Source of the DNA: Lingula anatina
Lineage: Eukaryota > Brachiopoda > Lingulata > Lingulida > Lingulidae
Length of the DNA: 64,000 bases
NCBI RefSeq assembly: GCF_001039355.2
Contig: NW_019775731.1
Span: 63,119-127,118 of the forward strand
Reading direction: 5' to 3'
The notes under the pieces were generated by a model. It made no database searches and was not told the DNA's origin. It saw nothing but the letters and a program-made list of their open reading frames with translations. The position numbers and the translations under genes are program-made. Positions 42,501 to 56,478 of the stretch are shown piece after piece. How positions within the stretch are numbered: position 1 is the stretch's first letter; every line of letters begins with the position of its first letter.

Positions 42501-44047
42501 TCAGGGAAGTTACCAGACACTATATCACCAGACAGCAAAGAACCCAGACAAGTTCAAAAGAGTTAATATTCCACAGCCAGATGTACATGCGTCTACCCTT
42601 GCAAAAATGAATTGATAACAAATTAATAAAGAAATGAAGACACTATAAAATTATTTATAAAATGTCACCAATATTATAAAATTCCTACAGGGATTTAAAA
42701 ATACTTGTTGCCAAAGAAAAAAGTGATACTTTGATTAAATATTTATCAACTGTATACAATGCATTGGAAAAAGTATAAATGTTGTCCATCAAGTACTTAA
42801 TATAGACAAACAAACAGAAAAAATAGAAACAGAACCCAGCAGAACAGAGCATGGAATACTGTGTAAATTAATAAATCCTTATGTCAAGCATACCAAAGCA
42901 CTTCAAAAAATACCTTTTAAAAACTACTAACTTAAATAGCCAGTAACATACCAGTATATTAGTAGCACACATAGTAAACTGAGAAACTTTTCTCCAGCTG
43001 TTCTAAAAAAGTAAAGAAACACCTAATGTTGTTGTCGGGAAGTTATTTTTTCTGTAGTAGACCACAATTTTCAATATTAAAGATAAAAATAAACTTTTTA
43101 TATGTAACTTTTCTTGGGAAATGAATCCCAGTAACCATTGCTCTCCTTTGTCACCATGACTAAACACTGTATTTTATTGCCGACTGCCGTCAGGTCACAA
43201 TATGTTATGCATGCAAAAAAGATTTTGCAACATGAAACTACCCATGTCAAAAATACTAGTGCACAGGTTCAAACATAAAATTCAACTTAATATCTATGCC
43301 ATATTACACTATACCGGTATACCAGTATTATGTGATCAAAGTGGATAAAAAAAAAAAAAAAAAACAAGAAGAGGGGGTGGGCAGGGGATCATATGAAATA
43401 TGGCTTTTCAGTCCTAACAGTATGTTTTTCCTCTATATTTGGGAGGGTTGGGTACTAAATAGAGACTTCTAATTCAATTTTGTTTTTAAAAAATGGAGAG
43501 AAACTCCCCCCTTTATTTAATCAGCATATGTTGACCCCTGGAGTCGCCCTCACCCTAATCCCCCTCCCCTCAGTCTGTAGTGACTGACCTCTGCATTCTT
43601 TTGGTAAGAATCATTACCAATACCAAGTAAACGCCCAATTACACAACTTTCACTTATTGGCCAACCTGTCCATCACGATGACCAGTTGAGAGTAAAGATA
43701 CAGGTAGACAATCCTACGCTTGACCCTTTCACCTGCCCCTGTTGTATAATCATAATGTAGCTGTCAACACCTTTGACAGTTAACAAGGACTTAACATCAA
43801 TACTGTAGTGGATCAGTAAATACAGTAAGATTTAACATAAAATGGTCTATCAAGAATTTGTATCAAAGTATTGTGATGGTACTGTACCTTTGGGCATTCC
43901 ACATGGACCCTTCGTACGTGCATTGTCTAAAAAGTCCAAATCGTATTTCCTTGCTGGTGGATATGTTAAAGCCACATGAGACAATGAGCTGTGAAACAAT
44001 CCTTGAAAAGCAAGAATGACAAGCAGCATCCAGTATGTTGTAAACAT
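21729..44047 (-). CDS. LPMO/X325-like, EGF, DOMON, SEA transmembrane protein, about 22 exons
   Basis: Predicted type I cell-surface protein of about 1225 aa. Exons: 43888-44047, 40364-40434, 36162-36265, 35441-35574, 33131-33226, 32492-32611, 32015-32115, 31599-31671, 30846-31450, 30511-30572, 29876-30147, 28609-29100, 27627-27830, 27079-27282, 26424-26608, 25827-25888, 25172-25440, 24719-24831, 24270-24331, 24127-24152 (micro-exon, tentative), 23905-24053, 21729-21842. Phases agree at every other junction. Signal peptide 1-23, then H24 with [13 protein letters not shown] and C49, and a CxxC...W...SCAD tail to about 156, resembling copper-binding X325/LPMO-like domains. EGF-like domains at 157-188 and 189-228. 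A Skeletor/Knickkopf-type DOMON is split into 229-286 and 764-899. Between them lie an EPG[SA]TP linker, KRKRR (426-430), a second DOMON (about 437-599) and another linker. Third DOMON about 900-1071, SEA 1072-1129, TM 1143-1165. An upstream in-frame ATG at 44098 adds 17 residues. The ligand and catalytic activity are unknown. Confidence 0.85.
22696..22742 (+). repeat. Poly-A tract followed by AAAT units
   Basis: A-homopolymer of about 24 bases followed by about six AAAT units, in the last intron of the DOMON gene. It may be a retrotransposon tail, but nothing recognisable is attached. Confidence 0.8.
24127..24152 (-). other. Candidate 26-nt micro-exon between the SEA and TM exons
   Basis: The SEA exon ends in phase 2 (GC|GTAAGT at 24270) but the transmembrane exon starts needing phase 1 (AC CTG ACA). 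A missing piece of length 3n+2 is therefore required. The segment 24127-24152 lies after CTGCAG and before GTAGTT, is 26 nt long, and keeps the frame open across both junctions. The donor and acceptor are only moderate matches. Confidence 0.4.
24409..24488 (+). repeat. AGT trinucleotide microsatellite
   Basis: Interrupted then clean run of AGT units in an intron of the DOMON gene between the two SEA exons. Confidence 0.9.
27505..27559 (+). repeat. TA dinucleotide microsatellite
   Basis: About 25 uninterrupted TA units in the intron between the two exons coding the C-terminal half of the split DOMON domain. Confidence 0.95.
28620..29098 (-). repeat. Coding minisatellite, second Glu/Pro linker (exon 12)
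   Basis: Tandem 18-bp units coding hexapeptides of the EPGSTP / EPGATP type toward the C-terminal side and EPTSTP / EPESTP / EPESSP toward the N-terminal side, about 27 units. They fill essentially the whole 492-bp exon. Neighbouring units alternate, giving a 36-bp higher-order period. Confidence 0.9.
31046..31369 (-). repeat. Coding minisatellite, first Glu/Pro linker (exon 9)
   Basis: About 18 tandem 18-bp units coding EPG[SA]TP hexapeptides (variants [18 protein letters not shown]) within exon 9, just before a dibasic KRKRR stretch and the second DOMON domain. The unit has no stop in several frames, so long antisense frames here are artefacts. Confidence 0.9.
32850..33145 (-). repeat. 25-bp minisatellite that contains the EGF1 exon's 5' splice site
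   Basis: About 11-12 tandem 25-bp units, minus-strand consensus CAGTATCAGG-R-TATGTATCCAATGT. The first unit (transcript sense) holds the last bases of the EGF1 exon and its donor (exon ends 33131, GT at 33130-33129). Most downstream units carry GGATATG in place of GGGTATG and lose the GT. One unit keeps a copy at 33080-33079. Confidence 0.9.
34892..35059. mobile_element. Short MITE with CAGGCCCRTAGCCAG termini
   Basis: A 168-bp element starting CAGGCCCATAGCCAG and ending with CTGGCTACGGGCCTG. It contains two facing G/C-rich copies of a 'ccccccttt ... aaaggtccac' arm. It is flanked by the 5-bp direct repeat AATGC (34887-34891 and 35060-35064). It lies in the intron before EGF1 of the DOMON gene. 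A second family member lies at 52267-52429. Confidence 0.8.
36266..40363. other. Large intron 2 of the DOMON gene
   Basis: About 4.1 kb of AT-rich intron between the exons for residues 54-77 and 78-112. It holds a G-homopolymer of about 18 bases at 37769-37788 and no recognisable coding segment, transposon end or RNA gene. Confidence 0.6.
40435..43887. other. Large intron 1 of the DOMON gene
   Basis: About 3.5 kb. The left part is AT-rich single-copy sequence. From 41469 on it belongs to the block repeated at 47022-52250. Poly-A tract near 43348-43364. No coding segment recognised. Confidence 0.6.
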
Positions 44048-45966
44048 GTTGTTTTTGGGTGCGTGGTGGCTGGCACTTGAACTAAATGATATACCCACAC
44101 AGGCCCCTACTGCACTTTCCTATGTGACCACAATGTTGAGATAAAAAATGTTGATGAGGTAAAAAATGCCTCTGGCATTAACACTCTTGTCACTTCAACT
44201 GTCCTGAACCTGTCTGGTCTTCCACTGGAATATCTCTCTTTCTCTTCAGCTATCACTAGTATAATAGTCTAATAGGCACAAACACACACACACAAACACA
44301 GTCACACAGTGTGGTGTGTCTCCAGCTATTTTCTTTTCAAAGTTTTCCTACAACTACCCTGCCCTGTCCGACCAGGATGGAAACAACTACATGTACGTCA
44401 GGCGTAAGTCCCAAAATCTGCAACCTCACTTCACAGTGTGTTGATCCCCACCATTGTCACTAATGGCTCGGATGACTCTGCATTAAATCCCCTCTACGGG
44501 GCTATTATAACACATCACAGTGTGCAACCAGTAGAAAGTGCTTTCACAGGTGAGTCGGCCATGCACGGAGATCTGTATCTCAGAGGTCCCTCTCTGTATT
44601 CACCTGAGCACAACCACTGACCAGCCTTTGTTGTGACAAATACCATCAATGCATGTGGTCATGCAATACAGAGGTAGTCAGTCACTCTCTGCACCAAACG
44701 GGGCACTGCACTGTGGATAATGCAGCTGAGGTCTTTGTGGGACATGCATTATATACCTGTAGGCGTTGGCAGGGCTTTGTCCAAAGAAATACCAATAGGC
44801 CACTGCCTAATAATTTGTGCTTAATTTGTGTTACACCCTAAATACATAGCTCTATGATTTGCTACAGAAGAATCAATACTTGTTGTGTTGTTGCATGCTC
44901 TACATGTGCAACCTCCCTTTTGTATTTGCTAAAAGCCAAGAAATGTTGAAGACAGAGTGTCAATATTATATTATTTTTGCTTTCTTATACATGTAGTTAC
45001 CTCGTACGGGCATGCCTGGATTAAATTTTCTTTCATCTTTTCTGATCAGTGAATCTCACAATGTCATGACCAGCCCCCTTTATATCTTCTATCTTATATT
45101 TTAACATTGGGTGTATCTGAAATCTGCATGAAATATATCAAAAAAGAAAGAAAAAAAGAAAGATAATAGTCACATCACATGTCATTTCAATGCAAGAAAT
45201 TGTAAAGGAAGTGCAAAGAGTGTATTTTTGTTTTTGTACATTTAAAGAATCACACAAATGTCCATGTTACATCCCCATTTAGACCTGGAGAATATTTATC
45301 ATTGGAATATCCCATTCTTTAGAGCATCCAAACCTAAAAAAAAATCATTGGTTTGTTCAAAATATGAAAAGTGGGTTAATTCTATGTGATTTTCAGGCTT
45401 ATAAAAAGAAAAATAGGAAAATTGCCCTACTGCACATTACTCTATTTTCACAACAATGCCACACCATGATGCAGCAGAATTCAACACTACATACTCTTTT
45501 ATGCTTTACTGCATAGAAGGCTATAATGTAAACATCTTTACCTATAAACTACTCTGAACTTCCACACTTGCTAAGTCACGTGTGTACTAGTAGGAACACA
45601 TTTTTCACTCTGTTCGGTCAAAGTAAATAAAAAGGAAAGAAAAACCAGTACCACCCTCTCAGTATACATATCTGAAGGTTTGCATATATTATACTGTACT
45701 GTATACGTACCAATTACAAAGAGACACCATTAGTTTCTTTTATTTAACTTTATCCAGATGAATAAATTTACAAGGCCCAGGAAAGGACACTATAAAATGC
45801 AGCATGCACTCCATGCACTGCCCCCTGTAACTTTCAATATACAAAACTGATAATTTTTGATGAGGAATGCACAGGATTTCCATGCAAATGGATTACTAAG
45901 TTCACCGGGGAAAAGGAGTGTAAAATTACCACCACCAATACACCAATACAAACGGGTGTTCTTTCG

Positions 45967-46226
45967 NNNNNNNNNNNNNNNNNNNNNNNNNNNNNNNNNN
46001 NNNNNNNNNNNNNNNNNNNNNNNNNNNNNNNNNNNNNNNNNNNNNNNNNNNNNNNNNNNNNNNNNNNNNNNNNNNNNNNNNNNNNNNNNNNNNNNNNNNN
46101 NNNNNNNNNNNNNNNNNNNNNNNNNNNNNNNNNNNNNNNNNNNNNNNNNNNNNNNNNNNNNNNNNNNNNNNNNNNNNNNNNNNNNNNNNNNNNNNNNNNN
46201 NNNNNNNNNNNNNNNNNNNNNNNNNN
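45967..46226. other. Assembly gap (260 N) flanked by the same 24-bp sequence
   Basis: Both edges carry the same 24-base sequence (45943-45966 and 46227-46250, ending GTGTTCTTTCG), so the flanking contig ends overlap and the true gap may be zero or negative. The sequence after it runs into a C homopolymer resembling the G/C-rich arm of the CAGGCCCRTAGCCAG MITE family. Confidence 0.9.
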
Positions 46227-46406
46227 CCAATACAAACGGGTGTTCTTTCGAACCCCCCCCCCCCCCCAAAAAAAATAAATAAATAAAAAATAAAAATAAA
46301 ATAAATAAATAAATAAATAATATCTCACTAAGTAAAAAAAAAAAGGATTTTATCTTCCCAACAAGTGACACATGAAAGAGATGTTTTGAAAGTTTTGGAG
46401 AGTTGG

Positions 46407-46710
46407 GTTCAGAATAAACATTTTTTAGCAACTTAAAAGTTATTTTATAAAATCAAGAAAAAAAAATTAAGATATAAAAATTTAACTTTAATACCTGTCA
46501 AATAACATCAGCCAACAAACAATGGATTAGTCAGAGTCCTGTTCTTCATTTTCAGAACAACATTCTGAAAAAATATTTTTGAGCAACTTAAAAGATATTA
46601 ATCAGAAACAAAATTAGAGATTAAAAATATAACTGCAGTAACTGTCAATCAATATCAACCAACTAGAAATGGACATCTCAGAGTCCTGTTCTTCATTTTC
46701 AGAACAATAT
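46407..46710. repeat. Diverged tandem dimer of about 150 bp
   Basis: Two successive units share 'agcaacttaaaag', an A-rich middle and 'cagagtcctgttcttcattt' plus 'tcagaaca'. The same dimer recurs in copy 2 at about 51623-51920. Identity unknown. Confidence 0.6.
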
Positions 46711-47021
46711 ACCGAAGACGAAATTCGCATTTTAAGACTTCATCAGGACGGACAGAAATCACAGGAACAGATTTAGATTAAAAAGAGAAAACTGTGCCAA
46801 ACAGTCGTGGTACTTTAACTGGCAACTTGTTCTGTAATTGGATTACTATATGTGCCTTCTCCAGTTGATCTGTCACTCTAAAAATAATTAATATTAAAAT
46901 AAACTATAGGCTATGTTAATAATACTATTCTATTATAATATCAGACTTTTTACAACTGAAAATAGTTTTAAGAAATTTTTTGATGACACTACCCCCACCC
47001 CTTAAGTTAATTACTGGATNC

Positions 47022-50000
47022 TGTTTTGACATTAAGGATTGCCCCTACAACTAGCCCTACCCTTTACTCATTAAAATACAATGATGGTTTGTCTCGATCT
47101 TCATCCACAGAGCTTTGACAGCTGTAACTAATGAAATGCTTGTGCTGATTGCACACCACTGCCTAAGACAATACAGTGACATCTATGTCACCTCTAGCAA
47201 TCCAGTTAAAAAACATATCAGCACTTCTCAACTAAAGAAAGTTACTCATTGCATTTAGACCATATGAAAAAATTTAAAAAAAGAAAAATCTAAATGGAGA
47301 CTGAAAATCCTGAAATCGGGCATAATCCTGAAAACTTTTCATCCATGCTCCAACATCTTTTCTTGCATTATTATTTTACTTACAGAAGAAAATAAAGATA
47401 TAAGTAACACAAATCGACTGTGTTTTGTGGTACCTTGGACCCAATGTACATGTACATTATAATGGTACCAAAATGATAATTGTACAAGACTTCATACTAC
47501 TGAAGTACATACATGTAAAACAATCCATATTAATTAGCATAGTATTTGTTAGAACTCAATGGCAAATTAAAGAACTTCAGTAACATTATATGAAAGAAAG
47601 AACAGAGGAAAAGAAGAAACACAAGAGAAAGAATGAGAAAAAATAAAGAAATAAATAATTAGAACCCTAAGTGATGCCCTATACTTATGTGAAGAGCAAA
47701 GTACTTGTCAGCCATATCAAATTTGTAGAGAGAGCAATCGGTGTCAAGTTTTTAATTCCTAATCACTACAGAATTGATAGTTATTATATTTTGCATGCCT
47801 CTCATTCTAATGCCCACTTTTCCTATTGCTCCTTAATCTCTCACATATAATAACCTAAACTAAAAGAACTTGTCCTATACACTGTATGACCAATTTGTGA
47901 CAGTAGACATAAATCACAAGGCTTATATAAAAGAGTATTGTAATGCCTGTGTAAAAGCATGAGTCTGTGCCAGGAGGCAGACATTTAATAGCCAAGTAAT
48001 GTGGAATGGTCAGGGAAGTTACCAGACACTATATCACCAGACAGCAAAGAACCCAGACAAGTTCAAAAGAGTTAATATTCCACAGCCAGATGTACATGCG
48101 TCTACCCTTGCAAAAATGAATTAATAACAAATTATTAAATGATGACACTATAAAATTATCAATAAAATGTCACCAATATTATAAACTTCCTACAGGGATT
48201 TTAAAGTATTTGTTTCCATTATGAAAAAAGTGATACTTTGATTAAATATTTATCAACTGTATACAATGCATTGGAAAAAGTATAAATGTTGTCCATCAAG
48301 TACTTAATATAGACAAACAAAGAGAAAAAATAGAAACAGAACCCAGCAGAACAGAGCATGGAATACTGTGTAAATTAATAAATCCTTATGTCAAGCATAC
48401 CAAGCACTTCAGAAAATACCTTTTAGAAACTACTAACTTAAATAGCCAGTAACATACCAGTATATTAGTAGCACACATAGTAAACTGAGAAACTTTTCTC
48501 CAGCTGTTCTAAAAAAGTAAAGAAACACCTAATGTTGATGTCTGGAAGTTATTTTTTTCTGTAGTAGACCACAATTTTCAATATTAAAGATAAAAATAAA
48601 CTTTTTATATGTAACTTTTCTTGGGAAATGAATCCCAGTAACCATTGCTCTCCTTTGTCACCATGACTAAACACTGTATTTTATTGCCGACTGCCGTCAG
48701 GTCACAATATGTTATGCATGCAAAAAAGATTTTGCAACATGAAACTACCCATGTCAAAAATACTAGTGCACAGGTTCAAACATAAAATTCAACTTAATAT
48801 CTATGCCATATTACACTATACCAGTATACCAGTATTATGTGACCAAAGTGGATAAAAAAAAAAAAAAAAACAAGAAGAGGGGTTGGGCAGGGGATCATAT
48901 GAAATATGGCTTTTCAGTCTTAACAGTATGTTTTTCCTCTATATTTGGGAGGGTTGGATACTAAATAGAGACTTCTTATTCAATTTTGTTTTAAAAAAAT
49001 GGAGAGAAACTCCCCCCTTTATTTAATCAGCATATGTTGACCCCTGGAATCGCCCTCACCCTAATCCCCCCTCCCCTCAGTCTGTAGTGACTGACCTCTG
49101 CATTCTTTTGGTAAGAATCATTACCAATACCAAGTAAACGCCCCATTACACAACTTTCACTTATTGGCCAACCTGTCCATCACGATGACCAGTTGAGAGT
49201 AAAGATACAGGTAGACAATCCTACGCTTGACCCTTTCACCTGCCCCTGTTGTATAATCATAATGTAGCTGTCAACACCTTTGACAGTTAACATGGACTTA
49301 ACATCAATACTGTAGTGGATCGGTAAATACAGTGCCTAAGATTTAACATAAAATGGTCTATCAAGAATTTGTATCAAAGTGTTGTGATGGTACTGTACCT
49401 TTGGGCATTCCACATGGACCCTTCGTACGTGCATTGTCTAAAAAGTCCAAATCATATTTCCTTGCTGGTGGATATGTTAAAGCCACATGAGACAATGAGC
49501 TGTGAAACAATCCTTGAAAAGCAAGAATGACAAGCAGCATCCAGTATGTTGTAAACATGTTGTTTTTGGGTGCGTGGTGGCTGGCACTTGAACTAAATGA
49601 TATACCCACACAGGCCCCTACTGCACTTTCCTATGTGACCACAATGTTGAGATAAAAAATGTTGATGAGGTAAAAAATGCCTCTGGCATTAACACTCTTG
49701 TCACTTCAACTGTCCTGAACCTGTCTGATCTTCCACTGGAATATCTCTCTTTCTCTTCAGCTATCACTAGTATAAAAGTCTAATAGGCACAAACACACAC
49801 ACACACACACACACAGTCACACAGTGTGGTGTGTCTCCAGCTATCTTCTTTTCAAAGTTTTCCTACAACTACCCTGCCCTGTCCAACCAGAGGGGAAACA
49901 ACTACATGTACGTCAGGCGAAAGTTCCAAAATCTGCAACCTCACTTCACAGTGTGTTGATCCCCACCATTGTCACTAATGGCTCGGATGACTCTGCATTA

Positions 50001-52250
50001 AATCCCCTCTACGGGGCTATTATAACACATCACAGTGTGCAACCAGTAGAAAGTGCTTTCACAGGTGAGTCGGCCATGCACGGAGATCTGTATCTCAGAG
50101 GTCCCTCTCTGTATTCACCTGAGCACAACCACTGACCAGCCTTTGTTGTGACAAATACCATCAATGCATGTGGTCATGCAATACAGAGGTAGTCAGTCAC
50201 TCTCTGCACCAAACGGGGCACTGCACTGTGGATAATGCAGCTGAGGTCTTTGTGGGACATGCATTATATACCTGTAGGCGTTGGCAGGGCTTTGTCCAAA
50301 GAAATACCAATAGGCCACTGCCTAATAATTTGTGCTTAATTTGTGTTACACCCTAAATACATAGCTCTATGATTTGCTACAGAAGAATCAATACTTGTTG
50401 TGTTGTTGCATGCTCTACATGTGCAACCTCCCTTTTGTATTTGCTAAAAGCCAAGAAATGTTGAAGACAGAGTGTCAATATTATATTATTTTTGCTTTCT
50501 TATACATGTAGTAACCTTGTACGGGCATGCCTGGATTAAATTTTCTTTCATCTTTTCTGATCAGTGAATCTCACAATGTCATGACCAACCCCCTTTCTAT
50601 CTTCTATCTTATATTTTAACATTGGGTGTATCTGAAATCTGCATGAAATATATCAAAAAAGAAAGAAAAAAGAAAGATAATAGTCACATCACATGTCATT
50701 TCAATGCAAGAAATTGTAAAGGAAGTGCAAAGAGTGTATTTTTGTTTTTGTACATTTAAAGAATCACACAAATGTCCATGTTACATCCCCATTTAGACCT
50801 GGAGAATATTTATCATTGGAATATCCCATTCCTTAGAGCATCCAAACCTAAAAAAAAATCATTGGTTTGTTCAAAATATGAAAAGTGGGTTAATTCTATT
50901 TGATTTCAGGCTTATAAAAAGAAAAATAGGAAAATTGCCCTACTGCACATTACTCTATTTTCACAACAATGCCACACCATGATGCAGCAGAATTCAACAC
51001 TACATACTCTTTTATGCTTTACTGCATAGAAGGCTATAATGTAAACATCTTTACCTATAAACTACTCTGAACCGCCACACTTGCTAAGTCACGTGTGTAC
51101 TAGTAGGAACACATTTTTCACTCTGTTCGGTCAAAGTAAATAAAAAGGAAAGAAAAACCCAGTACCACTCTCTCAGTACATATCTGAAGGTTTGCATATA
51201 TTATACTGTACTGTATACGTACCAATTACAAAGAGACACCATTAGTTTCTTTTATTTAACTTTATCCAGATGAATAAATTTACAAGGCCCAGGAAAGGAC
51301 ACTATAAAATGCAGCATGCACTCCATGCACTGCCCCCTGAAACTTTCAATATACAAAACTGATAATTTTTGATGAGGAATGCACCGGATTTCCATGCAAA
51401 TGGATTACTAAGTTCACCGGGAAAAGGAGTGTAAAATTACCACCACCAATAGTTCATTATTTCATGTCATTCAATCTTTTGGCAAAAATAAATAAAAATA
51501 AATAAAAATAAAATAAATAAATAAATAATATCTCACTAAGTAAAAAAAATGATTTTATCTTCCCAACAAGTTTTCAGTGATACACGAAAGAGATGTCTTG
51601 AAAGTTTTGGAGAGTTGGGTTCAGAATTAACATTTTTTAGCAACTTAAAAGGTATTTTATATAATCAAGAAAAAATAATAAAGATATAAAAATTTAACTT
51701 TAATACCTGTCAAATAATATCAGCCAACAAACAATGGATTAGTCAGAGTCCTGTTCTTCATTTTCAGAACAACATTCTGAAAAAACATTTTTGAGCAACT
51801 TAAAAGATATTAATCAGGAACAAAATTAGAGATTAAAAATATAACTGCAGTAACTGTCAATCAATATCAACCAACTAGAAATGGACATCTCAGAGTCCTG
51901 TTCTTCATTTTCAGAACAATATTCCGAAGACGAAATTCGCATTTTAAGACTTCATCCGGACGGACAGAAGACCCAATTGGGTATGCAATCACAGGAACAG
52001 ATTTAGATTAAAAAGAGAAAACTGTGCCAACCAGTCGCGGTACTTTAACTGGCAACTTGTTCTTTAAGTGGATTACTGTATGTGCCTTCCCCAGTTGATC
52101 TGTCACCCTAAAAAATAATAAATATTAAAATAAAATATAGGCTATGTTAATAATACTATTTTATTATAATATAAGACTTTTTACTACTGAAAATAGTTTT
52201 AAGAAATTTTTTGATGACACTACCCCCACCCCTTAAGTTAATTACTGAAT
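47022..52250. repeat. Tandem assembly block, copy 2
   Basis: Near-identical second version of 41469-47019. It lacks the N gap and the C-rich insertion at the matching position (about 51450), where it reads through unbroken sequence into the AAAT run. It extends into unique sequence leading to SMIM7, so this copy is the one contiguous with the right side of the window. Confidence 0.9.
49399..49558 (-). CDS. Second copy of exon 1 of the DOMON gene (assembly duplicate)
   Basis: Codes the same signal peptide and mature [13 protein letters not shown] start as 43888-44047, with the same donor (AAAG|GTACAG) and no coding disruption. The peptides are identical up to the splice site. Because the surrounding 5 kb is also duplicated, with an n at the join, this is best read as the other haplotype's exon 1 and not a second gene. 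No further exons of the gene follow it separately. Confidence 0.8.
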
Positions 52251-52266
52251 GAAAATACATTAAAAG

Positions 52267-52429
52267 CAGGCCCATAGCCAGCAATTTCAAAGGGGGTTCT
52301 TTTTCTGAAAAGGTGGACCTTTTACCATGTAACCTTTGTGTTCCTAGATAAAATTTTACCCAGAGGGGTACCTTCCCCCGCAAAAAAGGGTGTTCATTTC
52401 GCCCCCCCCCCCCCCCGGCTATGGGCCAG
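52267..52429. mobile_element. Second MITE of the CAGGCCCRTAGCCAG family
   Basis: Starts CAGGCCCATAGCCAG and ends GGCTATGGGCCAG, with the same internal 'aaggtggaccttttacc' segment and C-rich tract (about 16 C) as the element at 34892-35059, in opposite internal orientation. No clear target duplication was seen. Confidence 0.7.
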
Positions 52430-53189
52430 ATTAGAGTAACAGAACTCGCATATTTTTGATCAATAGCAATACTGAAATCACCAGTTATTTCTGCATTTAA
52501 CTCACCATCCTAGTATGACAGTCTCCATACCTTTTTCCATCGTGGTCCTAAAATTTTTCGCCTTGACTGCACATACCGGGTAATGACCTTCATACAAAAT
52601 AAATAAATTAATAAAGACTACCTATTTCGAGTACTATTGCGCTGCATTGTATCCGCAAAAAGGAATATGAAATCCATTCACTCTGAAAAACGCCCCTTGA
52701 AGACAAATTAATTGACCATTTAAATTTTATAATTACTGACGAGTTTTTGGTAGGGCAAGGGCGAAGGCACAGTGGGCATTGGTTCTTTTTTTAGTACCTA
52801 CAGTACCTACAGTGGTATTTGATCAAAGCCATTCTTCTTATCTTTACAAAAATTATTAAAAAATACACACCTCGTATGTCTGTCTGAAATATTTAATTCA
52901 AGCCCTTCGCTGAAATACATTTTATTTGCCCTTCACAAGCGTGTAGCAACATTCGTAAGAAAGCGCCGCTTCCGTGTTTACTGTTACCACGTGAATCTTC
53001 GAGATGTGAGCACAAACATTTTGGTCTTTAGTTGGGCCTTTACATACTTATGATTGTTTAAGTGGGATAATTTTCTATTTACCAACCTATAGTTCTTCAG
53101 TAAAAATCAAATTTCCATTAAGTTACAGTTAATGCATAAATTCATAATTTTTACTGCATCTGTGATCATGTGACAGACGAGATTTCAAG

Positions 53190-53219
53190 ATGTCGGACGA
53201 CGTGGAGGTTTCAACGTGA
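53190..53219 (+). promoter_or_regulatory. Upstream ORF in the SMIM7 5' leader (copy A; also 54965-54994)
   Basis: AAGATG in a good initiation context opens a 9-codon frame (MSDDVEVST) closed by TGA, 97 bp before the SMIM7 start. It is conserved in both assembly copies, which may simply reflect their identity. Confidence 0.4.
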
Positions 53220-53315
53220 ACCAGTGTACTTGAGCTTTCAGAATACCACTCTGCTCATTAAATTATTGATATCTACTGTCCAGTTTTGAGGACACTTTTG
53301 GTATAAGCAGTCAAG

Positions 53316-54407
<1,092 letters not shown>

Positions 54408-54596
54408 TAAGTATATTTTGTATTGTCATCCTTGGAAATGCCTTTTTATTGAAAAAAGAAGAATACTGATTATGTTATTGTGTATGAACGACAGACGTCA
54501 TGAATAGATACTATAAATTGTCATAAGTTTACATTCTAATTTTTTTTTTCATAGTGGCAATCTCTTCAACAATTATTTTTTTATTTTTGATTCATT

Positions 54597-54600
<4 letters not shown>

Positions 54601-54631
<31 letters not shown>
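54601..54631 (+). repeat. CT microsatellite at contig end (second copy 56369-56400)
   Basis: About 15 CT units directly before the single n at 54632. The same repeat in the second copy continues into unique sequence at 56401. The repeat is the likely cause of the assembly break. Confidence 0.95.
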
Positions 54632-54632
54632 N

Positions 54633-56478
<1,846 letters not shown>

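Larger units (their letters stand above)
41469..47019. repeat. Tandem assembly block, copy 1 (includes exon 1 of the DOMON gene)
   Basis: This 5.55-kb block matches 47022-52250 almost base for base, with scattered SNPs and small indels, from 'ttttgacattaagg' to 'taagttaattactg'. It ends at a single n (47020) where copy 2 begins. A 260-base N gap lies within. This is typical of two haplotype contigs placed side by side. Confidence 0.9.

Noticed and set aside
44098-44841. Open plus-strand frames upstream of DOMON exon 1, duplicated at about 49824-50356
   Set aside because: Both copies agree only because the block is an assembly duplicate. No domain, signal peptide or splice pattern is seen, so agreement is not evidence of selection.
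45790-46431. Frames running across the N gap on both strands
   Set aside because: Their length comes from undetermined bases translated as X; there is no coding content.
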